In this document: positions 55,991 to 64,000 of the stretch, piece by piece
Layout of the letters: the number at the start of each line of letters is the position of its first letter
Position numbering within the stretch: position 1 is the stretch's first letter
Source: Endozoicomonas sp. 8E
GTDB lineage: Bacteria; Pseudomonadota; Gammaproteobacteria; Pseudomonadales; Endozoicomonadaceae
DNA: 64,000 nucleotides
Assembly: GCF_032883915.1 (NCBI RefSeq)
Contig: NZ_CP120717.1
Location: 7,106,001 to 7,170,000 of the forward strand
Direction: 5' to 3'
Notes under the pieces: generated by a model
What the model was told of the DNA's origin: nothing
What the model saw: only the letters and a program-made list of their open reading frames with translations
The model's database searches: none
Made by a program: the position numbers and the translations under genes

Positions 55991-56018
55991 CATTCCCACG
56001 GTGGACCGTGGGAACGAG
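55991..56018. repeat. GTTCCCACG palindrome at the intron 2 5' side
   Basis: CATTCCCACGGTGGACCGTGGGAACGAG, a hairpin of the dispersed GTTCCCACG family, lies 5 bases from the predicted intron start and at the point where higA is truncated. Confidence 0.65.
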
Positions 56019-56153
56019 TCATATATTCATAGGCATCAGGAACTCTTCCAGCAGCATTTTACCGGGATGGGTGGGTGGGCGGTTTTCAGGCACTCTGGTC
56101 ATCCGTTGCTCCTAGTGGTAATCGGTGATTTCAACATTTTCTGGTCCCTTGTT
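56019..56153 (-). pseudogene. higBA toxin-antitoxin remnant
   Basis: On the minus strand the end of a HigB-like toxin, NKGPENVEITDYH and stop (56153-56112), is followed by a HigA-like antitoxin start, MTRVPENRPPTHPGKMLLEE then FLMPMNI (56102-56022), which stops at once at 56019. HigA is normally about 95 residues, so only the first 27 remain before a dispersed palindrome and the intron. Upstream HigB sequence is too decayed to read. Confidence 0.75.
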
Positions 56154-56767
56154 GCCCGCCATGAAATGGCATGACCGACTTATACAGCAGTTGGTTGAAT
56201 TCCCTGAAATCAAGTCCGACAGGAAGGTGTCAATAAACGATATCGGGCTGCAGGATGGGTGGAAAAGACTTATAGGAAGGTAAAAATAAGAACCCCCACG
56301 CAGGTTGCAAGCAACGAAGAGGCGGGGGCCGTGTTACACGAAATGCTAGCTCATCAGGTGGGTAGGTCAACTCAAAATCATTCAAAATGTTAAGTTTCTT
56401 TCAATACTCATTCAAAAATACCAGATGTTTGCATCGGCCCAATTACCACCAAAAGCAAGAGTTTTATTGGGTTGAAGGTGTGAAGCCCTGCCGGTATTTC
56501 TGGTGCTGATTGCCACGTCACACCTCCGTTGGGACGTTGTAGCATTAATCCACTGTGAGAGGTTAGTTGTCCCGGTTACTGATTAACCAATAATGTGAAA
56601 GAGTGCGCGGTGGATGTTTAATATGCCTCGCTATTCAAAGGAACGTAAATCCGCCGTTTCTCAGAAGCTTTTGCCTCCAGATAACTGCTCTGTACCTGAT
56701 TTGGCAAGAGAGCCATTGGGGGAAGCTGAATCTGGCAGGGAGAGATCTCCCGCCAGAGCAAACAGGA
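56154..56767. other. Degenerate region, no intact gene
   Basis: 614 bp without a supported gene. The left about 130 bp may be decayed toxin sequence upstream of the HigB tail. The rest shows only broken frames and short hairpins such as CCCCCACGC...GCGGGGG near 56287-56322. Confidence 0.35.
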
Positions 56768-57484
56768 TCAGTGCGTTATGGCACCAACAGAAGTGAAGAT
56801 ATAGATCAGAGGGCGGTCAGCTGTTCCGTTTTTCCGCATAACGCTGCCAGTGATATCATGACCGGCATTCAGCAATCGGTGGAACAAACTCAGGCGACCA
56901 CGATCAACATAGCCAAGCTCACGGCCATTCAATTCAATACGAATAGCCTGGTTGTCATAAACATTGTCAGGCTCAGCTACAAACTGCACCGGTGCATCAA
57001 TAGCAATGTCGTCCTGGGTTACCTCAGCCTCATGCCTGAAGCCAGCCACTTCGGTGATCAACTCAAAGGGCTGTAAAGCATTATCAAACGGATGAACCAG
57101 TCCAAACCCGTCATCAGGTAGTCGTGCCCCTGCATAGCCCAGCAAGGCAAAATCACTGATTTCAGCGTCAGGGTTCAGCCCTCTCAGCTCCATATACCGA
57201 TAAAAGTCACTGCGACTGCGGGGAGGAAGCCTTCTGACAAAAGCCTCCAGCACTTTGTCGTCAAACTCTTTTCCCCCTTCTTTCAGGCGAAAGGCAGGGT
57301 GCCCTGAAAAGCCATGCTGACGGGCTCGCTCAAAGTCTTCAGTGTCCTAAAAGTAATTGAGAACTATCTTGTCTTCCTTGCGCACCAGCTCGCCTACGAC
57401 ATAACGTGAACGATCCTCACTTCCCTGTGCCTGCCAGGACAGCAATAAACGATCAGGCTCGATCAGGTGCTCAATGTACCTCAT
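56768..57484 (-). pseudogene. HIRAN-domain protein gene with a nonsense codon
   Basis: Reading from ATG at 57484 gives MRYIEHLIEPDRLLLSWQAQ to NYF, then TAG at 57349-57347 (codon 46), after which the same frame continues for 192 codons: HGFSGHPAFRLKEGGKEFDD, then a HIRAN domain VAGFRHEAEV, PVQFVAEPDNVYDNQAIRIE, GRELGYVDRG. HIRAN domains bind DNA ends or single strands. The ATG lies inside the end of the HipA-like gene (14-base overlap), so the two were one operon. The last 161 codons remain as a possible truncated ORF. Confidence 0.8.
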
Positions 57485-58794
57485 TTCCAATTTTCTCCAG
57501 ATGTTCGAGCAGAATACGTTTTCTAAGAATAGTTAACTGGTATACAAAATCTGCTCTTTCAATAGACAGAGGCGATTTTATGTCAAAGGACGTTAATTCG
57601 CTAAGAGTCTTTTCCTGAGCTTCCTCTTCCCAGCTGAGGCTGTCAACTAACAACGGTATAATAGCTGGATATTTTACGCAGATGCGGTAAACACCCTCTA
57701 TAAGTGGTAGTCGTCCATCTTCTGAAAGGCTCCACTTCATATGGTGCCTGCCTTTTCGGATGTAAGCGCGTAGTCCGTTTTCATCGGTTGAAAGCTGACG
57801 GATTTTTTTCTCAAACAGTTCGTGCCCAAGACTGGTACCATTGTCGAAAAATGGAGTGAGTCTTGCCGTACCCATCTTGTCGTTCCAGACCACCCCCCAG
57901 TTTTCCTGATGACGATCTGTATTCCCGATCAAGGCATCATAACAGAAGCATAAGCCCCATTACTCTTGCCAGCTATGGCAAAGAACTTTGCGCTGCGAGA
58001 GAGCTCTTGAAAACTTGATAACTGTATCCAGATTATGTTGTCGTCCCTTTTCCCGGTCATAGCCATCAATCAGCGACTGCATATGGTCGCCACCGGGGGT
58101 AAACCGTTCCTCAGTGTCAGGACTATAGCCCAAAAACCATTCAATAATAGAACCCGGTTCACCCGTTTCTGAGTTCACAGCAACAAAAGCGGGAGGAACA
58201 GTTAGCTTCATCAATCGGTCGACTTTGAAGGCAATAATTTCTGCCCAATACTGATTGATCTGGATGCCTTGGCTTTCTCGAGTCTTTGGCGCTTTTTATA
58301 GCTTCTTTAAACAGGTAAGTACCTAACCAGTTGGTTTCGCATATTCTGGACGGCGGCTTTTTCCATCCTTCTGCGTTCCAACTCTGGTTGCGTAGCTATG
58401 GCTACGCGCCCGTCGTTGCGCCTTGAAGGATGAAAAAATCCTCTCGCCAGAATATGCGAAACCAACTGGCCAGGTACTTATCTGTGATTCGGTAAACAAA
58501 AATTATACGGGGCTGTTGGCGGGCATACTCTCAAGCTCTTATCTCTGGCTCCAACAGGAAATACTTCATAGTCTTCATGCACTGGCCACCGGGCAATATC
58601 AACAATCTGGTCACTGGGCTGGTGGATGTTTTCACGATCAATCAACTGAAAATACCATTGGAAAATGTCTGCCAATCGTAACTTGTCGAGCAACGCATTA
58701 AAGCGCCTCATGCTTTCAAGCTTCTCTGCCGGGGGTACAAGACTGGCTTATTGATAGTGGCGTCAATGATGGGGTGAGTCGCTTCTGAAAGCAT
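57471..58794 (-). pseudogene. HipA-like kinase gene, inactivated
   Basis: Pieces in order on the minus strand: MLSEATHPIIDATINK (58794), frameshift, PPAEKLESMRRFNALLDKL to LPNHR (58480), MITE, YLFKEAIKSAKDSR, frameshift near 58280, WAEIIAFKVDRLMKLTVPPA with GSIIEWF, a TAA at 57960, then in the same frame the HipA-type catalytic loop GNTDRHQENWG and the metal-binding region FFDNGTSLGHE to the end at 57471. The order matches HipA-fold Ser/Thr kinases. At least two frameshifts, one stop and one insertion show that it is dead. Confidence 0.8.
58318..58478. repeat. 161-bp MITE inserted at TA in the HipA-like gene
   Basis: Ends AGTACCTAACCAGTTGG... and, inverted, CCAACTGGCCAGGTACT are about 30-bp imperfect inverted repeats. 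TA flanks both ends (58316-58317 and 58479-58480). Removing the element and one TA restores the reading NHRYLFKEA across the site. No ORF inside. Confidence 0.85.
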
Positions 58795-58871
58795 TTTAAT
58801 CGAAATGTTGCAGGGTATACCATAGAGAGCCTACCCTGCTAACAGCTCAGCATTCTCAACAGGATTCACCT

Positions 58872-60932
58872 ATGATCATCGAGCCCTTCAAAACCCGAAA
58901 CAACGATAACGATCCGGATAAAGCATATGCCAAGCTGGAAGCTTGGTTAGACAAATTTATCCCTGTTTTTCTGGAATCACCGGAATATAAAAAACTGTCC
59001 AAAGCCAATCAGAAGTCTGGGGGCTCCTGGTTTCGGCTGTTTATGGATTACCAGCTGAATTACATTGGCGGAGATCTTTGTGATTGTGACGAGGAAGATG
59101 CTGCCGAGATTCTGCTTGAGCTTTTCCCCCGCAAGGTTATTAGTCCCGACTCCCAGGTAAAAATCATCATTCCCGAATTAATAGCGGTCTGGCAGTTCCT
59201 GCACAGAGAGCTGAACAGTGGCAAGAAGCCTCAGCTGGAATTTGCAGAAGATGTGATTAGTTTTCTTAAGAGTATCAAAGGGGACTATCTTTCTATCTTC
59301 AAAGGTGAGATGGATGACGATTTGTCTGATGAAGGTATGATCGATCAACTACTGGCGCAGCTCGAATCTGAAAAGGACGGGTATCCCTGGGTTGACGGGA
59401 TGATTGCTGAGGTCGCTCAGAACCTCGACAACATTCAGCAATATCCAGAGCCACCGGAAAACTGGGCTATCCTCTGGGAAGAAAATTCCCTGGGGCAGTT
59501 CCTTGAGCACATCCTTACTGCTGACTTTGACGCTTCTTTTCCACACGCTTTTGACGCCATACAAGAGCTGCTCAGCTTTGCCTGTCAGTATCTCTTTATG
59601 AGAGTGCGGCAAAAAGATAAAGATGCTTCGGACTTCTGGCAGCAAACGGAAGGGAATATTATGAGAGCGGAGGAGTCTGGCGTTCTTGTTTCTGAGTCTA
59701 TGCTGATTCTCATATCAGTTCTGTCACAATACCGGCAGTTTTTGTCAACTGAGTTTCGGAGTTTTATCGAGGACTGGCGTTTAGAAGAGTATGACACGGA
59801 TACTTTCCCGGATGACTTTTCTCTCGAAGACTTGAACGACACCTTCCAGGCCCTGCTTAATGAAGTTCCTGATGAATTTGCTTTTGTCACTGTGATCAAG
59901 GAGCAGCTTGGTTTCATTCCTGATGACGTCATGAACACGCTTGTTCACGCATTACTCTCGCTGGGAGAACAAGCGGCAGACGCACTGATGCTTATGGTAC
60001 TGGATCGTGATGAACAACGGGCCGTTGCCGTTGCCTCGGCAATCAGTGAGCATCCTGAAGTCATCGGTACCAAAACGCTCTCCCGCTTAATCCGTATTCG
60101 AAACTGGCTGGCAGCCCCCGTTCAAAAGCCAGTCGACAAACTGATCAGGGATGTTCGAAAGCTTGGTGTTGTGCCACAACCACCGGAAGCACAGGATATT
60201 CAGGAAGTGCATATGTCGGGTGTGGATGGTGCTGGCGCACAGGGCGTGATGCTATTGGTGAAAGAAGGCAGGTCATTCCGGCTTATCAGCTTTGTGCTGA
60301 AAGAAGCAATCGGTGTAATAGATGTCATGGTGACACCGCCTGAAACAAAAAACGAGCTGAAAAAATACCTCGCCCTTGCTAAAGAGCAGGAAGCCGGAAT
60401 GGAAAAAGTATCCCTCGAACTGATTCAAACACAGCTTCCGGTATTTCTGGCCCTGAATCTGAAAAGCAAAATTGCCATCGATCACGAGCTGGTTCAGGCC
60501 ATGGAATTGTTGAGTCTGGATGACTGGAACCCGGCATCTGCTGAAGTTGGCAATCTTTATGCCGATCTCATTCCACTCACTCCAACTACCGAAGATATTG
60601 AGCAGGCTCAGAAAAAATCTGGCAAATGGACGACTAGCGGCGTTGGTCAATCATGGTTTTCTGATGATGCAAGGCTTCAGAAAGTGATTGATAGTTCCCC
60701 TGTCCAGAGTCTCTGCACAACTATCTGTAACGAAGTTCTTGATTCAGATCGGCATTTATGGGGAGAACGCCTTGGTCGTATGGCGGTCTGGGCTCAGCAC
60801 GCCATTAATAAGCGTCGGCAACAGCAAAGCCAGGATTATGCCGTTGCCAGCTGGTTGCTTGAGCATTCGCAGCTCCCCACTCATGAAATTGAGCTACTGA
60901 GAGCCATAGCCAAAAACTCTATTGATTACTGA
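58872..60932 (+). CDS. Large soluble protein of unknown function
   Basis: 686 residues; AGGA upstream of the ATG. Acidic and mainly helical. The N-terminal half resembles SEC-C-like plant/bacterial unknowns only loosely (SGGSWFRLFMDYQLNYIGGD, CDCDEEDAAEILLELFPRKV). The middle has HEAT-like helical repeats (EQRAVAVASAISEHPEVIGT), and the C-terminal third a mixed domain (GVDGAGAQGVMLLVKEGRSF). No signal peptide or membrane segment. It stands alone between the dead HipA-like operon and fic, transcribed rightward. No family is recognised. Confidence 0.65.
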   Translation: MIIEPFKTRNNDNDPDKAYAKLEAWLDKFIPVFLESPEYKKLSKANQKSGGSWFRLFMDYQLNYIGGDLCDCDEEDAAEILLELFPRKVISPDSQVKIIIPELIAVWQFLHRELNSGKKPQLEFAEDVISFLKSIKGDYLSIFKGEMDDDLSDEGMIDQLLAQLESEKDGYPWVDGMIAEVAQNLDNIQQYPEPPENWAILWEENSLGQFLEHILTADFDASFPHAFDAIQELLSFACQYLFMRVRQKDKDASDFWQQTEGNIMRAEESGVLVSESMLILISVLSQYRQFLSTEFRSFIEDWRLEEYDTDTFPDDFSLEDLNDTFQALLNEVPDEFAFVTVIKEQLGFIPDDVMNTLVHALLSLGEQAADALMLMVLDRDEQRAVAVASAISEHPEVIGTKTLSRLIRIRNWLAAPVQKPVDKLIRDVRKLGVVPQPPEAQDIQEVHMSGVDGAGAQGVMLLVKEGRSFRLISFVLKEAIGVIDVMVTPPETKNELKKYLALAKEQEAGMEKVSLELIQTQLPVFLALNLKSKIAIDHELVQAMELLSLDDWNPASAEVGNLYADLIPLTPTTEDIEQAQKKSGKWTTSGVGQSWFSDDARLQKVIDSSPVQSLCTTICNEVLDSDRHLWGERLGRMAVWAQHAINKRRQQQSQDYAVASWLLEHSQLPTHEIELLRAIAKNSIDY

Positions 60933-61069
60933 CGGAAATAAATTCTTTTTTCAGATGTACGACAGTTGGTAACGGTATCTGGCCGTGTAAGAAGTAGAAA
61001 TCAACTGTCGTTTTCTCTGATGGATAGTCGAATAATCATTCAGCATCTAAAAGTCATCAACCGGCACAT

Positions 61070-62200
61070 TTATTGATAGGGCGTCAGGTCGTTGCCATCG
61101 CGCTTCATCAAGTCGAGCAACTTCTTGTGAACAAACAGTTTTTCCTTGCCGGATTGAATTTCTCTGAGCACACCTATTGCGCAAAGCTGCTTGAGGTAGA
61201 GTGAAGCAGTTTGCCGCCTGGCAATGCCCCGTTCTGTCAGGTTGTTGATACGACAGTAAGGCTGCTCAAAAATAATTTGAATCAGCTCATGGCTGTATAT
61301 TTTGGGTGCCTGTTGTTGAACCCAACGGGATGTCAGCTCCATCAGTGCCCGTATTCCGGCTATTTTTGCCCGGGTCCAGCAGGATGTATTTTCCACCGCC
61401 TGTAACATATATAAAACCCAAGGCTCCCAAGCTTGCTCCTGAGTAACCTGATTGAGCAGATGATAGTATTGAGCTTTGTTCCGGACAATGTAGTGACTCA
61501 AATAAAGAATGGGCAGTGTCAGTAGACCTTGCTCCAGCAGATAGAGAATATTCAGCACCCTTCCGGTGCGACCATTGCCATCAGTAAAGGGGTGAATCGC
61601 TTCAAACTGATAATGCGTTACCGCCAATTTTATTAGCGGATCAGTGTCGTCTTCTGCGTGAACGTACTGCTCCCAATTGGCCAGCAAGTCACGAATAACC
61701 GTTTCTCCTTCGGGTGGGGTATAAATAATGCTGCCCGTCAGGTCATTGGCCAGTTTAGTGCCCGGCACTCTGCGAATGTCCATCTCACAGCCTTTAATGA
61801 TACTGCATATAGCCACCGCCATATTGGTAGATATTGGCCTTTGGGTCAGTTGCTGAACACCCGAAAAAAGCGCAGTCCGGTATCTCAGGGCTTCCTTGGT
61901 TGCCGGGTCTGCCAGGCTGTCCTCTTCGGCATACTGGAACAGCTTGTCGGTAGTTGTGACAACATTCTCTATTTCTGAACTGTCTTTTGCTTCCAGCAGT
62001 GGCAGCATATTGATCAGCAGTTCCTGATTCGGTAACAGCTCCCCGGCCTGCTTTAGCTCTGCCAGTGCAGATCGAGCCCTGATACAGGCTTTAAGAACCG
62101 GGACTGTCTCCAGATTTTGAGCAGCGGGCAATAGTGGAAGCTGGTTGTAGGGCTGATCGGGCTGCCATTCCATGTTCACAAACCGGTTAAAAATCGACAC
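61070..62200 (-). CDS. fic: Class II Fic-domain protein
   Basis: 376 residues from a GTG at 62200 (or 367 from the ATG at 62173). The Fic core motif HPFTDGNGRTGR is at residues 203-214. The inhibitory helix motif SSEIEN ([S/T]xxxE[N/G]) at 74-79 lies N-terminal to it, which marks class II. Fic_N is at the start and a winged-helix domain at the C-terminus (GIARRQTASLYLKQLCAIGV). Such enzymes transfer AMP to target proteins and are kept inactive by the inhibitory helix. Repeated ATCGACA motifs at its start suggest autoregulation. Confidence 0.92.
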   Translation of the reverse strand: MSIFNRFVNMEWQPDQPYNQLPLLPAAQNLETVPVLKACIRARSALAELKQAGELLPNQELLINMLPLLEAKDSSEIENVVTTTDKLFQYAEEDSLADPATKEALRYRTALFSGVQQLTQRPISTNMAVAICSIIKGCEMDIRRVPGTKLANDLTGSIIYTPPEGETVIRDLLANWEQYVHAEDDTDPLIKLAVTHYQFEAIHPFTDGNGRTGRVLNILYLLEQGLLTLPILYLSHYIVRNKAQYYHLLNQVTQEQAWEPWVLYMLQAVENTSCWTRAKIAGIRALMELTSRWVQQQAPKIYSHELIQIIFEQPYCRINNLTERGIARRQTASLYLKQLCAIGVLREIQSGKEKLFVHKKLLDLMKRDGNDLTPYQ

Positions 62201-62272
62201 GTAATCAGCTTATGTCGATAGCATCGACATGTAAAGGAAACGTGTTTAAAAAAAATGGTTTTATCGACACGT
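62192..62272. promoter_or_regulatory. Repeated ATCGACA motifs at the fic promoter
   Basis: ATCGACACGT at 62192-62201, its inverted relative TATGTCGAT at 62211-62219, ATCGACATGT at 62223-62232, and ATCGACACGT at 62263-62272. The first overlaps the fic GTG start. Four copies within 81 bp at the promoter suggest an operator array. Confidence 0.55.
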
Positions 62273-62409
62273 TTTCAGATTTACCCTGGTTCCCACGCTT
62301 TTCAGCCCTGAGAGCCCTGCCGCGGGTTTGTCGCTTTTTAATCAAGGCAACAAAACTGCACATTAACAGTTAATGATATCCAGATGACAGCCATGAGTAT
62401 TTATTTGAA

Positions 62410-63690
62410 TTACAGTGTCGCAGTAAATTCAATGGATTCAGACAAGGGCCCCAGCAAATATCCAAGCAGCGTGCGTTTGCCTGCCAGAATATTTAATTCA
62501 ACGGTCATACCCGGAATCAACTGATTATTTTCACCAAACCCTGAGCTTTCCGTTTCAATCATCGCTTTATAGTAATGCTTGGCCGTGACACTATCTAGGT
62601 AAGTGTCAGCGCTCACCTCCAGAACCTTGCCCTTTAGAGAACCATAAGTCGTGTAATCGTAAGCAGAAACCCGAACATTTACCGACTGACCGGGCCAGAC
62701 TCTGGCTCTGTCATGTGGGGCCACCATGGCTTCGACCATCAGGGGAACGCCATCCGGGACTATCTCCGCCAATATCGAACCCGGTGACACGACCTCACCG
62801 ATAGTATTGACATGCAGGGTGTGCAAGGTACCCGTCACCGGTGCCGCCACTTTTTTACGGATCTCCCGTTCACTGGAAGACCGAATCTGCGCCTGAATCT
62901 GAGCAATTTCTAATCGGACTTTGTTGTAATTGTGCTGTGCCTCTTCACGAAAATCCGTCATCAGTTTGGTTTTCTTTAAACGCAGCTCTGACAGATTGGC
63001 ATTAATGACCGGAATCTGCTTCATTGACTGGTTGATTCTGGTCTCGATTTTCAGCAACACCATCTTTTTTTCCAGCTGATTATGAATCGAACCAGCACCC
63101 TCTCTGAGAAGCGTGGTCAATATATCCAACTGCTTCTGAGCGACTGCCCGCTCGTTTTTCATATCCTTAATGACCTGCTCAAGCTCAGATAACTGGGCTT
63201 CCTCTTTGCTAATCTGTTGCCGAACAATGGAGATTTGTTCGCTGAGCTTTCTGTCACGTTTTTTATACAACTCGTGTTCGTTAAGGTAGTGCTCGTTATT
63301 TCGAGCCGTTTTTTTACTGGCCGTGGTAAGTTCCTTACCCGTCATTTCCGCATACAATCGTTGCGCTTTTGCGGTCAGCCCTATGAGTCTCTGGTTCAAA
63401 ATGCTGATATTTTCGGTCAGGGAAGGATTCATCACCGAAAACAATACCATGTCTTTGTGAATCCGTTGCCCTTCTGTCACGTGTAACTCGGTGAGAATAC
63501 CGCCTTCGAGATGCTCAACCACACGGTTATTGCTGAAAGTAGTCACCCGGCCATGACTTTTGACAACCACGTCAATTTCGACAATGGCTGACCAAACCAG
63601 AAAACACAGAACGATAAAAGTGATGGTGAAAATGACGGAATAGCGGGAAATCGAACGAAACCGCATTCGGGTTAGCAGTGGCTTCAGCAT
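62410..63690 (-). CDS. HlyD-family type I secretion adaptor
   Basis: 426 residues. A short cytoplasmic start, one membrane anchor (SVIFTITFIVLCFLVWSAIV, residues about 18-38), then the lipoyl-like half VEHLEGGILTELHVTEGQ, a long coiled coil (about 95-280), the second half VAAPVTGTLHTLHVNTIGEV, and the beta-barrel GMTVELNILAGKRTLLGYLL typical of HlyD/LapC adaptors. Links an ABC exporter to an outer-membrane channel. The start ATG shares a base with the upstream stop (TAATG), so translation is coupled. Confidence 0.93.
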   Translation of the reverse strand: MLKPLLTRMRFRSISRYSVIFTITFIVLCFLVWSAIVEIDVVVKSHGRVTTFSNNRVVEHLEGGILTELHVTEGQRIHKDMVLFSVMNPSLTENISILNQRLIGLTAKAQRLYAEMTGKELTTASKKTARNNEHYLNEHELYKKRDRKLSEQISIVRQQISKEEAQLSELEQVIKDMKNERAVAQKQLDILTTLLREGAGSIHNQLEKKMVLLKIETRINQSMKQIPVINANLSELRLKKTKLMTDFREEAQHNYNKVRLEIAQIQAQIRSSSEREIRKKVAAPVTGTLHTLHVNTIGEVVSPGSILAEIVPDGVPLMVEAMVAPHDRARVWPGQSVNVRVSAYDYTTYGSLKGKVLEVSADTYLDSVTAKHYYKAMIETESSGFGENNQLIPGMTVELNILAGKRTLLGYLLGPLSESIEFTATL

Positions 63691-64000
63691 TATTCGCTCT
63701 CCACCACCCTGATAACCACCTGGTTTCTTTGCTCTGTGCCGGATTCGTCAAGTCTGATCTTGATAAATTCAGCGGACATACCAGCATCAAGAAGAATTTT
63801 TCGAACTTGAGAGATTCGGTTGAAGGCAATTTCGTAAGAAACCGTTTTTGCCAGACTTCTGCTATTAAGCAAACTGATTACATGGATCGTTTTACCCTGA
63901 AAATCATCCAGATTTGCCTGAACCCAGTCTTGCAGCTCTTTGTTTGCGGCTTCAGAAAGCCTTGAATTGAAATCCTCGTACTTTATACGAATGAGTTTAC
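63690..64000 (-). CDS. OmpA-like domain protein, N-terminus off the window
   Basis: The frame is open from 64000 to the TAA at 63692-63690. It ends ANKELQDWVQANLDDFQGKT, then YEIAFNRISQVRKILLDAGM and QRNQVVIRVVESE, which fits the OmpA/MotB-type peptidoglycan-binding C-terminal domain (the NxxxxxxRxxxVRxxL pattern). Coupled to the HlyD-type gene. Could be a cell-wall anchored partner of the secretion system. Confidence 0.7.
   Translation of the reverse strand, partial: KLIRIKYEDFNSRLSEAANKELQDWVQANLDDFQGKTIHVISLLNSRSLAKTVSYEIAFNRISQVRKILLDAGMSAEFIKIRLDESGTEQRNQVVIRVVESE

Overview
The window looks like chromosome from a marine, host-associated gammaproteobacterium, most like Endozoicomonas or a close relative. 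This is inferred from gene content: csrB, rhtB and tlyA homologues with gammaproteobacterial character, a large load of palindromic repeats and MITEs, eukaryote-style C2H2 zinc-finger proteins, secreted duplicated proteins and a Fic enzyme. No marker gene here fixes the genus.

Region 1 (1-7050, minus strand) is a tandem family of four zinc-finger genes. One runs off the left edge. Three are complete, with 15, 15 and 6 C2H2 fingers built on an 81-bp/27-residue repeat, behind a conserved N-terminal region of about 190 residues.

Region 2 (7400-13760 and 23870-30100) is a purine catabolic regulon: an AzgA-type purine permease divergent from xdhABC, then puuE divergent from alc-uraD-uraH-allA-guaD-puuD. 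Together these take guanine/xanthine through urate, 5-hydroxyisourate, OHCU, allantoin, allantoate and ureidoglycolate to glyoxylate plus urea. A 14-bp palindromic motif recurs in both divergent control regions. About 10 kb of accessory DNA separates the two halves: a coiled-coil protein, a decayed tandem duplication of tlyA and an O-methyltransferase gene around an unknown gene, two copies of a secreted-protein gene, a complete IS1182-type element, and MITEs that share its termini.

Region 3 (30200-37280) carries rubredoxin, HU, a DUF2157-type membrane protein, two identical tRNA-Leu(CAG) genes, a coiled-coil repeat protein, a convergent methyltransferase/HNH nuclease pair, an orphan Phd-type antitoxin, rhtB, a CsrB-type regulatory RNA and tRNA-Thr(TGT).

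Region 4 (37228-51709) is a genomic island integrated in tRNA-Thr, bounded by a 52-bp direct repeat with a tyrosine integrase at the right end. It carries an AlpA-type regulator, a replication-like protein, a dead Mrr-type restriction gene, and a complete type I restriction-modification operon (hsdM, hsdS, AlbA_2-type protein, hsdR, YgjP-like metallopeptidase).

Region 5 (51710-64000) begins with decay: two same-strand group II introns, both with frameshifted reverse transcriptases, a truncated higBA remnant, and an inactivated HipA-like kinase/HIRAN gene pair (the kinase gene is also split by a MITE). After this come a large unknown protein, a class II Fic protein with a repeated candidate operator, and a HlyD-type secretion adaptor coupled to an OmpA-like protein that runs off the right edge.
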